From Fabrea salina (lineage: Eukaryota; Ciliophora; Heterotrichea; Heterotrichida; Fabreidae), in contig JALIHJ010000042.1 in NCBI GenBank assembly GCA_022984795.1, forward strand, positions 1 to 64,000: 64,000 nt of DNA. The letters are read 5' to 3'. Numbering within the stretch: the first letter of the stretch is position 1; every line of letters starts with the position of its first letter. The notes beneath the pieces were generated by a model that saw nothing but the letters and a program-made list of their open reading frames with translations, did not search any database and was not told where the DNA came from. This document shows, piece by piece, positions 44,501 to 58,200 of this stretch. The position numbers and the translations under genes were made by a program.

Positions 44501-45586
44501 ATGTGGGAAAAGTTTTCGCAGATAACAAAGAACTTAGTGCCGCAAGAAGACAAGCTCTACAACAAAGACCCTGACTTAAGGTTTGAACTTGAAGAGCTCC
44601 AAAAAGACTACCAAATGCTTGAGTCAGCTTACTGCAGTTTGCTTAAGCAATTAGACTCAGAGTTTGTTTCTGATGCTGGAAAAGTTGCTTACGAAAGGGA
44701 GTACCTGCAAAACCAAGACATTCAAGAGCTAGTGGCTATTGAAAGAGGAGAGCTGTACGAAGAAATCCACTCAGAAAAACAAAGACTTGCCAAACTCAAA
44801 GAAGAAATGGAGCTGAAGCAAAAGAAACTAGGTGAGTGGGAGTCCCAAGTCAAAGAAAAACTTAACTTAGTTAGGTTTGCTGAAGGAAACTTAGAGTAAA
44901 GTTTACTTAGAGTTGAACAACTAGTGAAAGAAAAAGTCCAGCTAGAAAAACAACTAGAACAGTCCCAGGAAAGCATAAGTACTCTACAGACTCAAAACAA
45001 GTACCTGAGTGTAAGTTTTACTTAGGAAAGAATTAAAACACTCAAAGAAAACTTTCAGGAGCAAAAAGGGTTTGTTAAGAGTGAAACTCGGAAGTGCTTT
45101 GGAGAGTTCAAAGAAGACTTAAAAGAAGTACTTGAAGGAGTTAAAACTACCCAAAGCCAAGTAGAACAGAACATGGAGAGGCTTTTGAAAAGAGTAGGTG
45201 GCTTGCAAAAAGAAAACTCGAAGTTAAGATCTACTCTTAACAAAGAAAGAGAACAGTTCCAGCAAAAGCAAACCAGCTTGAAGCAAGTTTACAAAGAAAG
45301 GGAAAAAAAGCTCCAAAGTCAAATTGATGAACTTTTGAGTGCACCTAAAAAACAACCACTGGAGTCCTCAAAGGAACCCTCAAAGGAACCCTTAGAAGAA
45401 ATCCCCAAAGAACCCTCCAGCGAAATCTCCAGCGAGCCTCCCAAAGAAACTACTCCGCAACCTAAGCCACAAAGGTTTGCTTGGATTGGCCCCTTCAAGG
45501 CTCCACCCAAACAAGAAGACGACTTTGACCTAGAGTCCATCCTAGGTTCCTCTATTTCCTCACTTGCAAAGCCCTCTAAAAAGTAA
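44501..45586 (+). CDS. Coiled-coil protein with KEP-rich tail
   Basis: Three exons with 15-nt introns at 44896-44910 and 45011-45025 give 351 residues. The protein is coiled coil from about 20 to 275 (FELEELQKDYQMLESAYCSL, LAKLKEEMELKQKKLGEWES, LKRVGGLQKENSKLRSTLNK). The tail from about 285 has repeated SKEP/KEP units (SKEPSKEPLEE, PKEPSSEI, PPKETTPQPK) and a conserved-looking end (FAWIGPFKAPPKQEDDFDLE). The acidic-aromatic end could be a short binding motif. No family is recognised; a golgin-like or basal-body scaffold would be plausible. Confidence 0.8.
44896..44910 (+). other. 15-nt intron 1 in coiled-coil gene
   Basis: GTAAAGTTTACTTAG. Phase 2; GA+A gives Glu and the heptad pattern continues. 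Retention gives TAA. Confidence 0.93.
45011..45025 (+). other. 15-nt intron 2 in coiled-coil gene
   Basis: GTAAGTTTTACTTAG, identical to the consensus of all introns in the window. Phase 0; retention ends in TAG. Confidence 0.94.
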
Positions 45587-45619
45587 ACTAAGTGCCATAT
45601 TAAATTGGCGGGAATAATA

Positions 45620-47800
45620 ATGAAGGCAGAGAAAGAGTACCTAAAAGAAAACTACGAAGAAGACAAAAAGCGTCTGAACGAGTTTTTGATGTCCTTTACA
45701 GACCCTGACATAGAAGAGCACGAAATCCATGGCAGAGCCACTTACATGATCCAACTCCAAGAAGTGGCCAATCGCGAACGCAACCTTCTCACAGTTTACA
45801 TAGAAGACTTAGAAGCCCACTTTTCCCGACCTGAAGACTTCACACTCGTTTCTAAGATCCAAAACAACACCAAACGTTACCAAAAGCTGTTTTACGACGT
45901 AATTGATAACATTTTCCCTCCAGCCAACCGCGAATTCCCAGACACCATCCAGGACGTGATTACTAAGCAACGCACAGCCAACGTTTCGCCTGAGTTTTTG
46001 CCGCCTGAAATCAGAAGGACTTACGAGCTTATATTTGCTTACAAAGAAGGAAGTAAACTCGACATAATTCCACTCCGAGAAATAGGCTCTGGAGAAGTAG
46101 GCAGACTAGTGAGCCTTAGAGGAATAGTGACACGGGCCTCCGAGGTCAAGCCTCACATGTCGGTGGCATCTTTTGTGTGTGACGTTTGTGGACACGAAGA
46201 GTTCAAAACTGTGGGGGGCATGACTTACTTGCCTCTTTTCGAGTGCAACTCTGAAGTTTGTAAAAGCAACCACTCTAGAGGCAACTTGCACCAGCAAACA
46301 AGGGGCTCCAAATTCACTTGCTTCCAAGAAATTAGAATCCAAGAACCCTCAGACCAGGTTCCAATTGGCCAAGTCCCCAGGTCACTTAAGGCCTTTGCTT
46401 ACGGACAAGCCACTAGGCGTTGCTCACCCGGAGACATGGTAACTATCACAGGGCCTTTTTTGACTATGCCATACACAGGGATGAGGAGTATCTCTGCAGG
46501 CCTAGTGCACGATACTTTTCTCGAGGCTTTCCAAATAACCAGGGAGAAGAAGTCCTACCAAGAAACTACTTTGAGTGCTGAGATGGTAGAGCGTATCCAC
46601 AACGAACGTTCAGGACAAGACATGTACACCAGACTGGCCAAAAGCATTGCCCCAGAAATCCACGGTTTGGAAGACGTGAAAAAAGCGTTGTTGCTTTTGC
46701 TGGTAGGAGGCGTGACAAAGGAAATGAACGACGGAATGAAGATAAGAGGAGATATCAACATACTTTTGATGGGAGACCCAGGAGTGGCTAAGAGTCAGTT
46801 GCTAAAGCACATTTCGCTACTTGCTCCAAGAGGAGTGTACACTACTGGAAAAGGGTCTTCAGGAGTAGGACTGACTGCTGCAGTTTTGAAAGACGCTTAC
46901 ACAGGAGAAATGACCCTTGAAGGAGGAGCGCTGGTTCTGGCTGACCAAGGAATTTGCTCAATTGACGAGTTTGACAAAATGGACGAAAGGGACCGCACCG
47001 CAATTCACGAAGTTATGGAGCAGCAAACGGTTTCTATTGCTAAAGCAGGGATCACTACTACCTTGAACGCGCGGGCGTCGATTTTGGCAGCAGCCAACCC
47101 TCTTTACGGAAGGTACGACAAAAGAAAAACTCCTCATGAAAACATTAACTTGCCAGCAGCCCTTTTGTCTAGGTTTGACTTGGTGTTTTTGTTGCTGGAC
47201 ATAGCTGACTTCCAGGCTGACCTTTGTTTGGCTGAAGCAGTTACTTACGTGCATCAGAACTTAAGACCTAAAGACAAGGACAACTTTGTGGCTCTAGAAA
47301 CTAACTTCATGAGGGCTTACATAGCAGAAGCCAAAAGAATAGACCCAGTGATTCCAACTGAACTCCACAAGTACATCATTCAGAAGTATGTAGAAAAAAG
47401 ACTGGAACAAACAGACGTCACTAAGTCTGGATACGTTTACGTAACTCCTAGAACTCTCCTAGGCATTATTAGGTTGGCTCAAGGACTGGCTAGACTTAGG
47501 TTCAGCGAAACTGTGGATAAAGACGATGTGCTTGAAGCTCTTCGCTTAATGGAGGCTTCGAGGGCTTCTGTGAACCTAGAAGAAGCTCCCAAACAAAGAA
47601 CTGACCCCGTTTCTGTGATCTTTAAGATGATCAGAGAAGAATGCAAGCACTCCGGAAACGTTGCTTTTGAACAGATTCAGAAAAAGGTGGCTTCGAAAGG
47701 CTACTCGCTTGAAGACTTGCAGGAGTGCATTAACACCTACGCTGACCTGAACGTTTTGATGCTTTCCAACCAAGGATCCACTATTACTTTAATTCAGTAG
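45620..47800 (+). CDS. MCM7: MCM7 replicative helicase subunit
   Basis: 726 residues from the ATG at 45620 (MKAEKEYLKENYEEDKKRL). The N-terminal MCM part has a zinc finger (CDVCGHEEF ... CNSEVC) and the MCM7-type block QTRGSKFTCFQEIRIQEPSD followed by QVPIGQVPRSLKAF. The AAA+ core shows Walker A GDPGVAKSQLLK, Walker B LADQGICSIDEFDKMDE, and the arginine-finger block LLSRFDLVFLLLD. A winged-helix-like C-terminus ends the protein. MCM7 is one of six subunits of the MCM2-7 ring that unwinds DNA at forks. Length matches the family (about 720). It follows the coiled-coil gene by 33 nt. Confidence 0.96.
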   Translation: MKAEKEYLKENYEEDKKRLNEFLMSFTDPDIEEHEIHGRATYMIQLQEVANRERNLLTVYIEDLEAHFSRPEDFTLVSKIQNNTKRYQKLFYDVIDNIFPPANREFPDTIQDVITKQRTANVSPEFLPPEIRRTYELIFAYKEGSKLDIIPLREIGSGEVGRLVSLRGIVTRASEVKPHMSVASFVCDVCGHEEFKTVGGMTYLPLFECNSEVCKSNHSRGNLHQQTRGSKFTCFQEIRIQEPSDQVPIGQVPRSLKAFAYGQATRRCSPGDMVTITGPFLTMPYTGMRSISAGLVHDTFLEAFQITREKKSYQETTLSAEMVERIHNERSGQDMYTRLAKSIAPEIHGLEDVKKALLLLLVGGVTKEMNDGMKIRGDINILLMGDPGVAKSQLLKHISLLAPRGVYTTGKGSSGVGLTAAVLKDAYTGEMTLEGGALVLADQGICSIDEFDKMDERDRTAIHEVMEQQTVSIAKAGITTTLNARASILAAANPLYGRYDKRKTPHENINLPAALLSRFDLVFLLLDIADFQADLCLAEAVTYVHQNLRPKDKDNFVALETNFMRAYIAEAKRIDPVIPTELHKYIIQKYVEKRLEQTDVTKSGYVYVTPRTLLGIIRLAQGLARLRFSETVDKDDVLEALRLMEASRASVNLEEAPKQRTDPVSVIFKMIREECKHSGNVAFEQIQKKVASKGYSLEDLQECINTYADLNVLMLSNQGSTITLIQ

Positions 47801-47839
47801 TGCTAATTAATTTCTGCAATTTGCATAATCATTCTAGAA

Positions 47840-48760
47840 ATGGATAACTTCAATTGTGTATTTTGCTGTGTTGACTTTCCAGACAGAGAAAGCTTGAACA
47901 ACCACATAGCTAACGACCACTCTGTGTCGCTGTGTGCAGAGCCTAATGAAAGTTTTGACAAAGAGAACTCTGGAGACTTAGATTCTAAACCTTCAATCAA
48001 TTCTGATGACTACCTCAGCAGCGTTTTGTCAGGTTTAAGTATGCCCGATAATCCTTTATCTGACATACAACTAACAGATAAGTTGGTACTTGAAAAGACT
48101 GGTAAAGAGAGCCTTAACGAAATCAAACTTTTAGAACTCTCAAATGTAGGATTGACTGACTTCAGAGCTACGGACGAATTCTCTTTGTTCCAGTTAACTA
48201 ACCTAGAACACTTAGTGCTTTCTAACAACTACTTAAAAGACTTAAGTGGAATTGCTTGTTGCAAACAAGTAACCTTTCTAGAACTTCAAAACAACTTAGT
48301 TGAAAACCTTTCACCACTTAAAGTCCTAGTAAACTTAACTGAACTCAATCTTGCCAACAACAAAGTCCATGAAATTTTTCCACTGGGCAACTTGCAAAAC
48401 CTTCAAGTTCTAAACTTAAGTAGGAACTCACTGTACAACATGAAAAACACCCTTTCGACTCTAAAGTCAATGTTTAAGTTGACTCACTTAGCCATGGAGG
48501 GAAACCCCTGCATATCCAAGACACCTGATGCCAAAAACATCTTGATTTCGAACCTCAAACTAGAAACTCTAGACGGCGAAGACGTTAGTCAGGTCATAAT
48601 GTCCACAATTCGCTACGACATGCCTACTCTGAAAAACGTGAACCCTTTAGTTACTATACACAAACAATTTGACTCTGCGCTTACTAAGCCTTACCTGACG
48701 CTATCCTCGAGGCTAGACTTAGCCCGCAAAGAGTTTCCAGAAGAGCTTACTAAGCCTTGA
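47840..48760 (+). CDS. C2H2-LRR protein
   Basis: 306 residues. A single C2H2-like finger opens the protein (CVFCCVDFPDRESLNNHIANDH). A low-complexity acidic region follows, then SDS22-like leucine-rich repeats at about 95-215 (LKLLELSNVGLTD-type units: LEHLVLSNNYLKDLSGIACC, VTFLELQNNLVENLSPLKVL, LTELNLANNKVHEIFPLGNL, LQVLNLSRNSLYNM) with an LRR-cap segment (HLAMEGNPC). SDS22-like LRR proteins often act in cilia or phosphatase regulation. The gene ends on TGA, with TAA two codons later, so TGA appears to be a true stop here. It converges on the E2 gene with a 19-nt gap. Confidence 0.82.
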   Translation: MDNFNCVFCCVDFPDRESLNNHIANDHSVSLCAEPNESFDKENSGDLDSKPSINSDDYLSSVLSGLSMPDNPLSDIQLTDKLVLEKTGKESLNEIKLLELSNVGLTDFRATDEFSLFQLTNLEHLVLSNNYLKDLSGIACCKQVTFLELQNNLVENLSPLKVLVNLTELNLANNKVHEIFPLGNLQNLQVLNLSRNSLYNMKNTLSTLKSMFKLTHLAMEGNPCISKTPDAKNILISNLKLETLDGEDVSQVIMSTIRYDMPTLKNVNPLVTIHKQFDSALTKPYLTLSSRLDLARKEFPEELTKP

Positions 48761-48779
48761 ACTTAAAGTCACTAATAAA

Positions 48780-49232
<453 letters not shown>

Positions 49233-49285
49233 TTAATAAGTTTTTAACTACTTAAGTTTAAACTATCCATTTGAATTATAATAAA

Positions 49286-52200
49286 ATGGACCCTAAAAAG
49301 CAGTTAGCTCAGCGTTTATACCTAACACCTGGTAGACGGCTTACTCCAATTTCAAAAAGCTTCGGAAAAAGACCCTCAGAGTCAGTTGATAACAAGCGCC
49401 CACTCAACACTCTAGCGCCCAAAATGAACAGTTCAGTGCGTCCCAGTAAACAGGTCAAGCTAGACCCTATTTCTCCCCACATCAAGCACAAAATAACTGC
49501 AAAGCTCCCTCCTGAAGAAAAGTCAGCCAACAATTCTTTTGTGCAAGAGAAAAAAAGTACCTTGGGGACCAAAAGCAAACTTAGAAGGGAATCCTTGCCC
49601 GCGTCGGACGGTCGCAGTTCTAAAAAGTCTTTGAAGATCGACAAAGGCACTAGTCCTTTCGAGATACTCCACCTGATTAGGTTCGACCCCGAGCTTGCAG
49701 ACGATTTTTGGTACTTAAACAAAAAAGGCGACCAGTACGAGTTTGAATTCGTTAACTTCGAAAACAGAGACCCAGACAACTACTTAACTATTTCTTCGAG
49801 AGGAGTTACTTACTTCAAAAACGGAGAAAGTGAGTTCTTAACACTTGAAGAGTGGGACAGAGAACACACTCTCTACCAAAGACTCAAAACAATAAACTTC
49901 TTCAAGCAGTACAAAGCTTGGAAGAACTTTTCTCTGTGGAAAAACATCCGGCGCCGAAACATGATAAAAGAAAGAGCCAACTTTTTAAAGAACCAACTGT
50001 TTTTCTTAGACGACACCTTAAGAGACCCCTTACTTAGCATGAGGACCCAAACTTACCGGATCATGAAGTCAGACATCATGGACCTTTCTACTGAAGACGT
50101 GCGCACTCTAGACACCTTTTACAGTTCTCAGAGTCAAAAAAGGCAGGAACTTGCTTCAAAACTAGAAGAAATCGAAACTACCATTAAAGACTTAGTGTCT
50201 TCTGCGTGCAATCGCTCGATGGAAGAGTTCCAGAAGCAAAACAGAACTACTATTCAAAACAAAGACGAAAGCGAAGACAACAAAGAACCTTTTTTGATTG
50301 GAGACGAAACCAATAAGCAGATGCCCTACACACAAGAAGCCATCATTCGGACTCACTACAGCAAGCTTTCCAAGTACATCAAACTCTGTGACTACATGAT
50401 CATTGACTCAAAACTTGGCTTGTCTCTAAACAGCGTCTTGAAGGTCCTAGAAACCTTCACAGCTCACGAAGCCGAAGCTAGAAAAAAACTGTTGCCTTTG
50501 TTAGTGATCAACTCTAACTTTGAAAAGTTCGAGATCCTTTTTGACCCCTCAGTGGATGCTATTAAAGAATGTTTGGAAGACGGAGTCCTTGAAGGCATAA
50601 CTGTAGTTTGCAACAACGAACTACTTATTAGTTCACCTGAGTTCAGGACTTACAAGCACTTGCTAGAGAAGTACGAAGAAATGGACTTTGAAGACGACAT
50701 TGACCTGCTGCAAATGGCCATTAACGACGGAGAAATCAGAAAGATAGACGAGCAAATTAAGTCAGCTGTGGATAGAGCTTTTGGAAAAGTAGTTGAGTAC
50801 TCAAAGGTATTCATGCCTCAATTGGAAATTTACAACGAAAACGAAAACTTAGACCTTGAGTACTACAGAACTGCTGAACTTGAAGAGTTCAAAAACGCCA
50901 TAGAGAAGTACAGGCAGCAAATCAAAGAGTTTTCTGAACTCCAACAAGTCCAAAAAGTAGGAATCATGCAACTTGACTCCAAAAACCTTAAAGAAAAACT
51001 CAAACCTAACCCTAAAGAATGCCTCAAAAAGATCGAAAACCTCATGCCTGAACTTTCTTACGAAAGAGCTTCTAAACTCCACAACGAACTCACTAACGCT
51101 AACCGCAAACTAGCAGCTGTTCCCAAAACTGTAGACGAGTACATTGAGTACTCTAAGTTCCTCAAAGAAACCAATTCCAAAATGGCTGAGTACAGCAGTC
51201 GCTTCACTGGAGTGAGAGACTTAAACCAACTCATGGAAGCTTACTCGATTCGCTACGACGAAGACACCAAACAAAAGTTCTCTGACTGCTTACAAGCTTT
51301 GTCTAACTTAAGGCAAAGAGTAGACACTGCAAGTTCCAGAGACGACTCTGACAAAATCAAGTTTTCCAAAGAACTCAGAGACAAAGTTGTAGCTATTGAG
51401 AAAAAAGTCAAAGAAATCAACGAAAAACTTGCAGATGACAGAATATCAGACAGGGAAGCACAGCCAGGCATGCTAGTGCTGTTTTTAAGAGACGTAGGAG
51501 TAGCTGCTGAACAGTGTTTTGAAGACAGCAAAGCTTTTGCTAAGTTCCAAGAAGAACTTGAAATTGAAAGAACTGACTTCGAGTACGTCAATGAAATGCG
51601 CAGGGACTTTAAACTCAAGTCGGATATGTGGAACGCTCTTTACGAGTGGTCTACTAAAGTGAACCAGTGGTGCAACACGCCCTTTAAAGACATTGATGTG
51701 GACCAAATCACTAAAGAAGTGGACCAGTACTACCGAATAGCACTAAGAAGTCGAGCTTTAGAAGAGCAACAAAACTTCGTTCCACAAGTACTGAAAGAAA
51801 GAGTGGAAAAACTCAAAAACACCATGCCAGCTGTGGTAGACTTAAGAAGTCCAGCTTTGCAAGACAGACACTGGGAACAAATCATTGAACTCCTCAAACA
51901 GAAAATAGACATAAGCGACCCTTCGTTTACTTTGCAAACTTTAATCAACATGAAAGTAAACGACTACAAAGACGAAATTGCAGACATTGCTCTCAAAGCC
52001 AAAAAGGAAATGGAACTCGAAAAGCAACTTAACGAAATCATCAACTCTTGGGAGAACGTAGAGTTCCAACTCAAGCATGACAAAGACAAAGACATTTACA
52101 CCTTAACAGCTCTTGATGACATCATTACTCTGCTTGATGACACTCAAGTAGCCATCACCAGTATCATGACTAACCGGTTCATAGCTCCTCTGTACGACCA

Positions 52201-55200
52201 AGTAGAACCTTGGCAGAAGAAGTTTTCTTTGTTTTCAAACACTCTCGACGAGTGGATGAACGTTCAGAAGCAATGGCTTTACTTAGAAAATATCTTTTCT
52301 TCACCAGACATTATCAAGCAACTCCCTAGTGAACAAAAGAAGTTCGCAAACATTAACGAAGAGTTCCAGAAACTAATGAGGGACGTCCACGAAAGACCTA
52401 TAGCTTTGCAAGCAGCCACCAAACCTGGACTCTACAAACAACTCAAAGACTACAACGTCAAACTTGAACTCATCCAAAAAGCACTTGAAAACTACTTGGA
52501 CAAAAAAAGAAAGCAGTTCCCAAGGTTCTTTTTCTTGTCCAACGACGAGTTGCTTGAAATCCTTGCACAAGCTAGAGAACCCAGAGCTGTCCAGCCTCAC
52601 TTGCGCAAGATTTTCGAAAGCATTTACAGACTGGACTTTGGACCTTCAGAAGAAATATTTGCAATGTTTTCAGCTGAAAACGAAAAAGTCCAACTCTCAA
52701 GGAACCTCCGAGCCAGAGGAGACGTGGAGGAGTGGCTGAATGTGCTTGAAAACGACATGGTCAAGTCGCTCAAAAGAGAAATGAAAGAAGGCTTCAACAC
52801 TTACGACGAAGGAAACAGACCTGAGTGGGTCATCTCTAGCATTGCCCAAGTGGTTTCTTGTGTGTGCAATATAATGTGGACTTCTAACACTGAAGAAGCC
52901 CTTACTAGTGAAAACTCCATTGAAGCTATGGCTGACTGGTACGAAAACATTCTTTCCCAACTAGAAGACTTAACTCACCTTGTAAGAACAGACCTCAACG
53001 ACATTGAAAGAAGGTCAGTAGTGGCTTTAGTGACCCAAGATGTCCACAACAGGGACATTGTTGAGTCCCTTAAGGACAATGAAATCAGTAACGTCCATGA
53101 CTTCCGCTGGCAACAACAACTGCGCTACTACTTTAACACTGAGTCAGATGAGTGCACTATTAAGCAAGTGAACTCTGTGCTTTACTATGGGTACGAATAT
53201 ATGGGAGCTACTACAAGACTTGTAATCACTCCTTTAACTGACAGGTGCTGGATGACTATTACAGGGGCTTTAGGAATTAAGTTAGGTTCTGCTCCAGCTG
53301 GACCTGCAGGAACTGGGAAGACTGAGAGTGTCAAGGACCTTGCAAAAGCTTTGGGTCAGTACTGCGTGGTGTTTAACTGTTCAGAACAAATCACTTTTAA
53401 GATGATGGAAACTTTGTTCTTGGGACTGTGTAACACTGGAGCTTGGAGTTGCTTGGACGAGTTTAACAGGATTGACATTGAGGTGCTTTCTGTGATTGCA
53501 CAGCAGTTAAGAACTATCAAAAACGCTAGATGGGAAGGAAAAGAAGAGTTCTTTTTAGACGACAAACAGTCTAAACTAGTAGACACCATGGGAGTGTTTA
53601 TTACTATGAACCCAGGCTACGCTGGAAGAACTGAACTCCCAGACAACTTGAAGGTGCTGTTTAGGCCAGTGTCAATGATGGTTCCAGACTACACTCTAAT
53701 TGCAGAGATTATGTTGTTTGCCGAGGGGTTCAGTGAAGCCAAGAACCTCTCTGGAAAAATGACTAAGCTCTACAAACTCTCATCAGAGCAGCTTTCACAG
53801 CAGGACCACTATGACTTCGGTATGAGGGCTGTGAAGAGTGTGCTGAACATGGCAGGAGCTCTTAAAAGGAAAGACCCTGACCTTTCAGAAGAAGTAGTTC
53901 TCATCAGAGCTATGAGGGACTCTAACGTTCCTAAGTTCTTGAAAGAAGACTTGGTTCTGTTCTACGCAATAGTTCAGGACTTGTTTCCGGGAGTGGAAGT
54001 TCCTTACGTGGACTACGGAGAACTAGCACAAGCTATCAAAGAAATCATCAACCGCGAAAAACTCCAACACGAGCCTAAGTTTGTTGAAAAAGTTATTCAA
54101 CTCTACGAAACCTTTGCAGTGAGGTTTGGAGTGATGATTGTGGGACCTGCGACTGCTGGGAAAACTACCTGTTACAAAACCTTAGCTTCTTCAATGACTT
54201 ACTTGCGGAAGGAACTCAAGTCTAAAAACGAGGGCTTCCAAGAAGTAGAGCACAAGATCATCAACCCCAAAGCCATTAATATGGGCGAACTCTATGGAGA
54301 GTATAATGAGTTCACTCAGGACTGGAAAGACGGACTAGCTAGTTCGATCATGCGAAACTACTCTGAAAGAGAAGACAAAAACAGAAGGTGGGTGGTGTTT
54401 GACGGACCTGTAGACGCTTTGTGGATCGAAAACATGAACACTGTTTTGGACGATAACATGATGCTTTGTTTGGCTAACGGTCAAAGAATCAAACTCAAGC
54501 ACGAAATGAGGATGCTTTTTGAAGTCCAGGACTTAGCTGTGGCTTCCCCAGCTACTGTGAGTAGATGCGGCATGGTTTACATGGACTTAGAAGCTGTGGG
54601 CTGGAAAGCTTACATGACTACTTGGGTAGAAAAGAACCTTGAAGAGTGGACTGAGGAGATGAGGGACTCCTTAAAGTTGCTGTTTGACAAGTACGTAGAA
54701 AGAGCACTGCATTTCATTAGAAAAGGACTTACAGAGCCTATTCCAACTACTGACATGAGTTTGGTTATGAGTTGCTGCAGTTTGATTAAGTCACTTACTA
54801 ACCCAGAAGTTTGCCCTAGAGTTAAGGACGAGTTTGAGCACTTCAAAAAGTACCTAGAAAAGATTTTTATGTTTTGCTGTGTGTGGACTGTAGGGGGAGC
54901 TCTTGACTACTCAAGCACACTTAAGTTCGAAAACTTCATGACTGGAGAGTTTAGTTTTGACTTGCCAAAAGGAAGTTTGTACGACTCTTACGTCAGCAGT
55001 GACAAACCTGGAGGAGGCTACATTGCCTGGGAAAAGATCAAGCCTGACTTTATTTACGACCCTTCGATGTCTTACTTTGAACTTGTAGTGCCAACTAAGG
55101 ACACAGTGCGATTTTCCTACATACTCAACACTCAAATCAAGGTGCAGAAGCCAGTGTTTATTACAGGAAACACCGGTGTTGGAAAGACAGTAATAGTTTC

Positions 55201-58200
55201 AGACACTCTTTACTACATGAAGGAGAACGAAAACTCTTTCCCTGTCTTCCTTACTTTTTCAGCACAAACTTCTTCGATTCAAACACAAAGTTCTATTTTG
55301 TCTAAGTTAGACTCTAAAAGAAAAGACATGGTGGGTGGACCTGGGGGCAAAAAGGTAGTGCTTATGATTGACGACGTAAACATGCCTGCAGTTGAAGTCT
55401 ACGGTGCCCAGCCCCCTATAGAGCTGCTCAGACAGTACTGTGACTTGAACTACATCTATGACAGGGGACAGCACTTTCCAATCCAAATCATAGACACTAC
55501 TTTAGTGTGCTGTGCAGCCCCGCCTGAAGGAGGAAGAAACCCCTTGACTCCTCGGTTCACTAGGCACTTCCACGTAATGTGCATTCCACCTACTTCAGAA
55601 GACAGCATGAACCTTATATTCAAAACTATCCTTGACGGCTTCTTCCAAATCTTCAAACCCGAAATCCAGTCATTAAGTGGGAACATCGTGCAGGCCACCA
55701 TAAACATCTACAACACCATCAGCAAAGAACTGCTGCCTACTCCTGCTAAGAGCCACTACACCTTTAACTTAAGAGACTTGTCAAAGGTGTTCCAAGGAAT
55801 CCTTATGGGCGACTTTAGAATTATGACTGAACCTGAAAGCATGATAAGGTTGTGGATTCACGAAACTTCAAGGGTGTTCCACGACAGACTCATTAACGAC
55901 CAAGACAAAAACTGGTTCAACAACCAAATCGTCAGACAAGTGGGCCAAATCTTCAGAAAAGACTGGACTCACGAAGACATTTTTGAAGGCACTCCTATTT
56001 TGTTTGGAGACTTTATGAAGGGAGACTTGGAAGCTGAAGACCGCAACTACGAAGAAATCACTAACTTCCAGAAATTAACAGACGTGATGTACAGACTACT
56101 TGACGACTACAACTACTCAGGAGCTTCTACCCAGATGAACTTGGTGTTTTTCCAAGATGCCCTTGAACATCTGTGCAGGATCTGCAGGATCCTCAGACAG
56201 CCCCGAGGTAACGCTATGTTAGTAGGAGTGGGGGGTTGTGGCAAGCAGTCACTTACCAGACTAGCAGCGCACATCTGTAACTGTAGGTGCTTCCAAATCC
56301 AAATTACTAAGTCTTACGGAATAGGAGACTTCAGAGAAGACCTTAAAACTCTTTTTAAACAAGCAGGGGGTCCTGAAGAGCTGCCTACAGTCTTTTTGCT
56401 TTCAGACACGCAATTAGTGGTTGAAAGCATGCTTGAAGACATCAACAACATTCTGAACACAGGCGAAGTGCCCAGCTTGTTCCAAAAAGAAGAACTTGAA
56501 GAAATTGAAAACGACCTGCGCCCCATTGCTGCTGAACGAAAGGTGTTCGACAACATGTATAACTTCTTTATACAGCGAGTAAGGGAGAACCTGCACATTG
56601 TGCTGTGCATGAGTCCTGTTGGAGAAACTCTCCGAGTGAGGATGCGTATGTTCCCTTCTCTGGTTAACTGCTGCACAATCGACTGGGTCAATCCTTGGCC
56701 TGAAGACGCTTTATTGAGTGTGTCGAGGAACAAGATGAAAGAACTCCAGTTAGAAGTCCAAAAAGAAGAAGCTGAAAGACTCAAAGAAGCTTTGTCGCAG
56801 TCTTGCGTGTATGTGCACACTTCAGTGCTCGAAACAGCTGAAGAGTTCCACCAAGCACTTTCCAGAAAGATATACATCACTCCTAAGAGCTACCTAGACA
56901 TGATTGCTTTGTACTTCCAAGTTCTAGAAAGCAAGTCTGCTGAGCTTTCAAAAGCACGCAGTAAGTACATGCTTGGAGTGGAAACTATCAAAGTGACTAA
57001 CGAAGAAGTTTACAAGATGCAAGAAGACCTTCAAAAACTGCAACCTGAACTAGAAGTTAAAAGGAAAGAAGCCGAAGAACTCTCTGCAGTGGTGGAAAAA
57101 GACACCATTGAAGCCAACAAAGTCAAAGAAGAAGTTGAAGCTGAAGAAAAAGAAGTAAGTGCCCAGACCGAAGAAGTCCAGAAACTCCAACAACAAGCCC
57201 AAGCAGACCTAGACGAAGCCATTCCTGTGCTTGAAGCTGCCACCAAAGCTCTGGACCAAATCAACCCCAGAGACATTGCTGAGATCAAAAGCTTCACAGC
57301 CCCTGCTGCTTTGATTAAGTACACCCTTGAAGCAGTGTCTATTCTTCTACAAGAAAAAACAGACTGGGACTCCATTAAAAAGACTCTACAGGCAGGCTTC
57401 ATCGACCGACTCAAAAACTACCCCAAAGACAACATACCCAATACAGTGCTTTCGAAGATCCGGAAAAAGATTAAAGACAACGAAGACTTCACTGTAGAGA
57501 AAGTAGGAGCTGTTAACACCGCCTCAAAGTCTCTGTGTCTTTGGATCTACGCTATTGAAAAGTACGCTACTGTGTCGCTCGAAGTGGCTCCTAAGCGAAA
57601 GAAGCTTGAAGAAATGAACTCTGAACTCAAAGAAGCTGCTTCTAAACTAGCAGTCACCCAAGCTAGACTCCAAAAAGAACTTGACAAAGTGGCTGACCTT
57701 GAAGCTAAGCGCCAAGCTGTGCTGGACGAAAGAGACAGACTCAACCAAGAAGCTGAAACTACCCGCATCCGTTTAGAAAGGGCTTCTGTGCTCACTGGGT
57801 CTTTGCAAGAAGAAAACCTTAGGTGGCAACAGCAGGCTGAGAAACTAGCTGGACAAATGCGCAACGTAGTTGGGGACACCTTTTTGTCAGCAGCTTGTAT
57901 TAGTTACTACGGACCCTTCACAGGAGTCTACAGGAACCAGCTAGTTGAGGGGTGGTTGAACAAGTGCACTGAACTAGACATATCGGTTACTCCAGGATTC
58001 GACTTGAAAGATGTGATGGTGGACCCAATGACTGTTAGGGAGTGGAATATACAAAGCTTGCCTGCTGACACTGTTTCTATCAACAACGGGGTGTTGGTGA
58101 CTGCTTGTGACAGGTGGCCGCTTTTGATCGACCCACAGGAACAAGCCAACCGGTGGATAAAAAAACTAGAAGAAAAGAACAGCATAAAAGTGTGCAAACA

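Noticed and set aside
48758-48766. TGA read as Trp at the end of the LRR gene (Blepharisma code)
   Set aside because: It would only add two residues before TAA, and no conserved Trp in the window's other genes requires TGA.
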